From Nitratireductor mangrovi (GTDB lineage Bacteria > Pseudomonadota > Alphaproteobacteria > Rhizobiales > Rhizobiaceae): 64,000 nucleotides of DNA. Both the position numbers and the translations under genes were made by a program. This document shows, piece by piece, positions 61,970-64,000 of this stretch. The stretch covers positions 4,448,001-4,512,000 of the forward strand of contig NZ_CP042301.2 of NCBI RefSeq assembly GCF_007922615.2, read 5' to 3'. Under the pieces are notes generated by a model. It saw only the letters and a list, made by a program, of their open reading frames with translations. It did no database searches and was not told the DNA's origin. Position 1 is the first letter of the stretch; every line of letters begins with the position of its first letter.

Positions 61970-63357
61970 CCCCCATCGAGGTCTCCATCCTCCTCTCCTG
62001 CCTGCTGGTGGTGATGGTCGTCATCGGCGTGCGCGTCGCCTTCGCCACCGCGCTGATCGGGCTTCTCGGCCTGTTCCTGATCTTCGCCTTCGACAAGGGC
62101 CAGGGCGTCGAGCGCGGCTTCGTCACCGCGCTCAAGATCGCCGGCCAGGTGCCGCATTCGAAGATGTCGAGCCATGTCCTGTCGCTGATCCCGACCTTCA
62201 TCCTGATCGGCTATCTGGCCTATTACGCCGGGTTGACGCGTGCGCTGTTCGAGGCCGCCAAGCGCTGGGTCGGCTGGCTGCCGGGCGGGCTCGGCGTCTC
62301 GACCGTCTTCGCCACCGCCGGCTTCGCCGCCGTCTCCGGCGCCTCGGTCGCCACCTCGGCCGTTTTCGCCCGCATCGCCATTCCCGAGATGCTGAAGCTC
62401 GGCTACGACAAGCGCTTCGCTGCCGGCGTGGTTGCCGCCGGCGGCACGCTCGCCTCGCTGATCCCGCCTTCCGCGATCCTCGTCATCTACGCCATAATCA
62501 CCGAAAGCTCGGTAGGCGCGCTGCTTCTGGCCGGCTTCCTGCCCGGCATGGTCTCCGCCCTCATCTATGGCGTCCTCGTCATCGGCCTTGCCAAGGCCCG
62601 GCCGGATCTCGGTCCACCGGTGCGCGGCTTTTCCTGGGGCCAGCGTTTCGCCACGCTGCCCGGCGCATTCCCAATCCTGTTCGTCGTCTTCATCATCATC
62701 TTCTGCATCTATGGCGGCTGGGGCACGCCGACCGAGGCCGGCGCGCTCGGCGCCTTCGTGGTGCTGGTCATGGCGCTGTGGCGCGGCATGCGCTGGCAGC
62801 AGCTCAAGGGCGCGCTGCTGGAATCGGCCAAGCTCACGGCGATGATCTTCACGATGATCTGGGGCGTGCTGATCTATGTGCGTTATCTCGGCTTTGCCGA
62901 CCTGCCCGGCACCTTCGCCGACTGGATCGGCGGGCTCGAGCAGTCGCCGATGATCACCCTGCTGCTGATCCTTTGCGCCTATGTCGTGCTCGGCATGTTC
63001 ATGGACGCGATCGGCATGCTGATCCTCACTTTGCCGATCGCCTTTCCCGCCGTGATCGCCCTCAATGGCGGCGACAACGTCACCGCCGCAGCCTCCGCGC
63101 TCGGCATGAATTCGACCGAAGCCGCGATCTGGTTCGGCATCATCGTGGTCAAGATGTGCGAGCTCTGCCTGATCACGCCGCCGATCGGGCTCAACTGCTA
63201 CGTCGTCGCCGGCGTCGCCTCCGAGCGCCACGACATCTCCGTCCAGGATGTCTTCCGCGGCGCCTCGCCCTTCTTCATTGCCGACGTGGTCACCGTCGGC
63301 GTGCTGATCGCCTTCCCCGGCATCGTGCTGTGGCTGCCGCGCCTGCTGCTTGGCTGA
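61966..63357 (+). CDS. TRAP transporter large permease (DctM)
   Basis: 463 aa, about twelve helices. TTG start at 61966 with GGGAGG 8 bases upstream, overlapping the DctQ stop. It has the DctM helix-hairpin motifs GASVATSAVFARIAIPEMLKLGYD and GGTLASLIPPSAILVIYA. It is the Na+-coupled transport subunit. Confidence 0.93.
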   Translation: MTPIEVSILLSCLLVVMVVIGVRVAFATALIGLLGLFLIFAFDKGQGVERGFVTALKIAGQVPHSKMSSHVLSLIPTFILIGYLAYYAGLTRALFEAAKRWVGWLPGGLGVSTVFATAGFAAVSGASVATSAVFARIAIPEMLKLGYDKRFAAGVVAAGGTLASLIPPSAILVIYAIITESSVGALLLAGFLPGMVSALIYGVLVIGLAKARPDLGPPVRGFSWGQRFATLPGAFPILFVVFIIIFCIYGGWGTPTEAGALGAFVVLVMALWRGMRWQQLKGALLESAKLTAMIFTMIWGVLIYVRYLGFADLPGTFADWIGGLEQSPMITLLLILCAYVVLGMFMDAIGMLILTLPIAFPAVIALNGGDNVTAAASALGMNSTEAAIWFGIIVVKMCELCLITPPIGLNCYVVAGVASERHDISVQDVFRGASPFFIADVVTVGVLIAFPGIVLWLPRLLLG

Positions 63358-63363
63358 GTCCGC

Positions 63364-63753
63364 TCAGTTGGCCGGCATGTTGGCCGACTGCTCATCAACA
63401 CATGGACGCAGCGTGATGGGCGCGCCGGAAGCGCTGCCCAGCGTCCGGCATTCGCCGCCGGCGCAAAGCCGCCAGCCGCCGGCCGTGGCGCCCGAAGCGG
63501 CGAGCACGAGCGCGGGCAGCGGCGGCAGAGCCGGCCGGTAGACCCACCAGCCGTCCGCAAGCACCGCGCCTTCCGGCGGCTCCATGCCGGCGCCCGAGCC
63601 CTGGACCCGTGCCTCTTCCAGCACCAGCCCCTGCGGCGTCACGCGCCAGTCCTCGCGCCAGCTCGTCCGTTCGACCGAATGCGTCCATGACAGGGTGAAA
63701 GCCGTCGCTGCAATCGCCGTGGCCTTGGCGCCGGCGATCAGGCAGAGGCTCAT
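63364..63753 (-). CDS. DUF1850 protein of a TRAP locus
   Basis: 129 aa, N-terminal hydrophobic signal or anchor (about 5-21), then the DUF1850 core (LSWTHSVERTSWREDWRV, GAGMEPPEGA). DUF1850 genes typically accompany TRAP permeases of the TAXI type. It starts 4 bases inside the preceding permease gene's end, so it is coupled to it. Confidence 0.83.
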   Translation of the reverse strand: MSLCLIAGAKATAIAATAFTLSWTHSVERTSWREDWRVTPQGLVLEEARVQGSGAGMEPPEGAVLADGWWVYRPALPPLPALVLAASGATAGGWRLCAGGECRTLGSASGAPITLRPCVDEQSANMPAN

Positions 63754-64000
63754 TCCGCCGGGCTTTCGTCCGCCGGTTCCGTGGCCCTCGGCGCGGCAGC
63801 GGTCAGGCCGCGGGTACGGTACCAGTGCAGGCCGAGCGCCAGCGCGGCAAGCGCGAAGCCGATCTCGTCGGTCAGTGGCAGCGCCGCGATCAGGGTGAAG
63901 GCCGCCGCCGCGGCGATCACGCGCTCCCAGACCAGCATCGGCGCCCGCAGGAAGCCGATCACCGCCGCCCCCCAGAGCACGATCGAAAGCCCGGCCTTGA
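63750..64000 (-). CDS. TRAP fused permease (4TM/12TM, TAXI type), C-terminal fragment
   Basis: The last 83 codons of a gene that begins beyond the window; the frame stays open to base 64000. It starts KAGLSIVLWGAAVIGFLRAP and has two helices with the ALPLTDEIGFALAA motif typical of the C-terminus of fused TRAP permeases. It is the upstream partner of the DUF1850 gene (4-base overlap). Its binding protein is probably also outside. Confidence 0.8.
   Translation of the reverse strand, partial: KAGLSIVLWGAAVIGFLRAPMLVWERVIAAAAAFTLIAALPLTDEIGFALAALALGLHWYRTRGLTAAAPRATEPADESPAE

Overview
The window reads as chromosomal DNA of an alphaproteobacterium of the order Hyphomicrobiales (Rhizobiales), probably Phyllobacteriaceae/Rhizobiaceae (Mesorhizobium-like). 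That placement is inferred from gene content: ctrA with chpT and eipA, a NolR-like regulator, a choXWV choline transporter, a fused trpE(G) gene behind a Trp-rich leader peptide, mbfA with an Irr-type operator, and several Rhizobiales-type small unknown proteins. The DNA is GC-rich and densely coded. I see no rRNA, tRNA, CRISPR array, transposase or prophage.

Layout. 1-4.2 kb is a cell-cycle and envelope locus: fliJ-like gene, ctrA, an orphan receiver protein, chpT and eipA. 4.3-9.7 kb holds a coiled-coil membrane protein, an RNA methyltransferase, a NolR-like regulator, a HugZ-like protein, and an alpha-methylacyl-CoA racemase/SDR pair. 9.9-14.5 kb is a PotABCD-type ABC transporter operon closed by a strong terminator. 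14.8-17.9 kb is choXWV with a dyad operator upstream, followed by tdk. 19.1-26.6 kb is the least understood part: a five-gene block (coiled-coil protein, unknown protein, AAA+ ATPase, DUF6638, membrane-anchored DUF2333) interrupted by an opposite-strand ParDE-type toxin-antitoxin pair. 26.7-34.7 kb holds two small unknown genes, fhs, a DUF1236 protein, a zinc-ribbon protein, a CDF metal exporter, the trpL-trpE(G) attenuation unit and a 2H phosphoesterase-like protein.

34.9-44.9 kb is a mixed housekeeping region: serine hydrolase, DUF2254 and AbrB-like membrane proteins, HDAC-like amidohydrolase, MATE exporter, pyrD, thioesterase and several unknowns. 45.1-49.4 kb encodes a CrbS/CrbR-like (acetate-switch type) two-component system. 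Then come mscL, an aminotransferase, a diguanylate cyclase and a class III nucleotide cyclase side by side, and a threonine dehydratase-like gene. mbfA (iron export) carries an Irr-box palindrome. 56.2-58.0 kb is a small stress-type module (ABM, NIPSNAP, DUF1127, ArsR regulator) with two copies of the same operator-like palindrome. After arr (rifamycin ADP-ribosyltransferase) and a three-cluster Fe-S protein, the window ends in a DctPQM TRAP transporter followed by a DUF1850 gene and the 3' end of a fused TRAP permease on the other strand.

Regulation is the best-supported novelty here. There is a dense GANTC cluster and CtrA-like boxes in front of ctrA, a complete trp attenuator, an Irr box, the paired palindromes around the NIPSNAP module, and two genes whose Shine-Dalgarno sequence is buried in a perfect hairpin. 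The best candidate for an undescribed system is the 19-26.6 kb AAA+ block.
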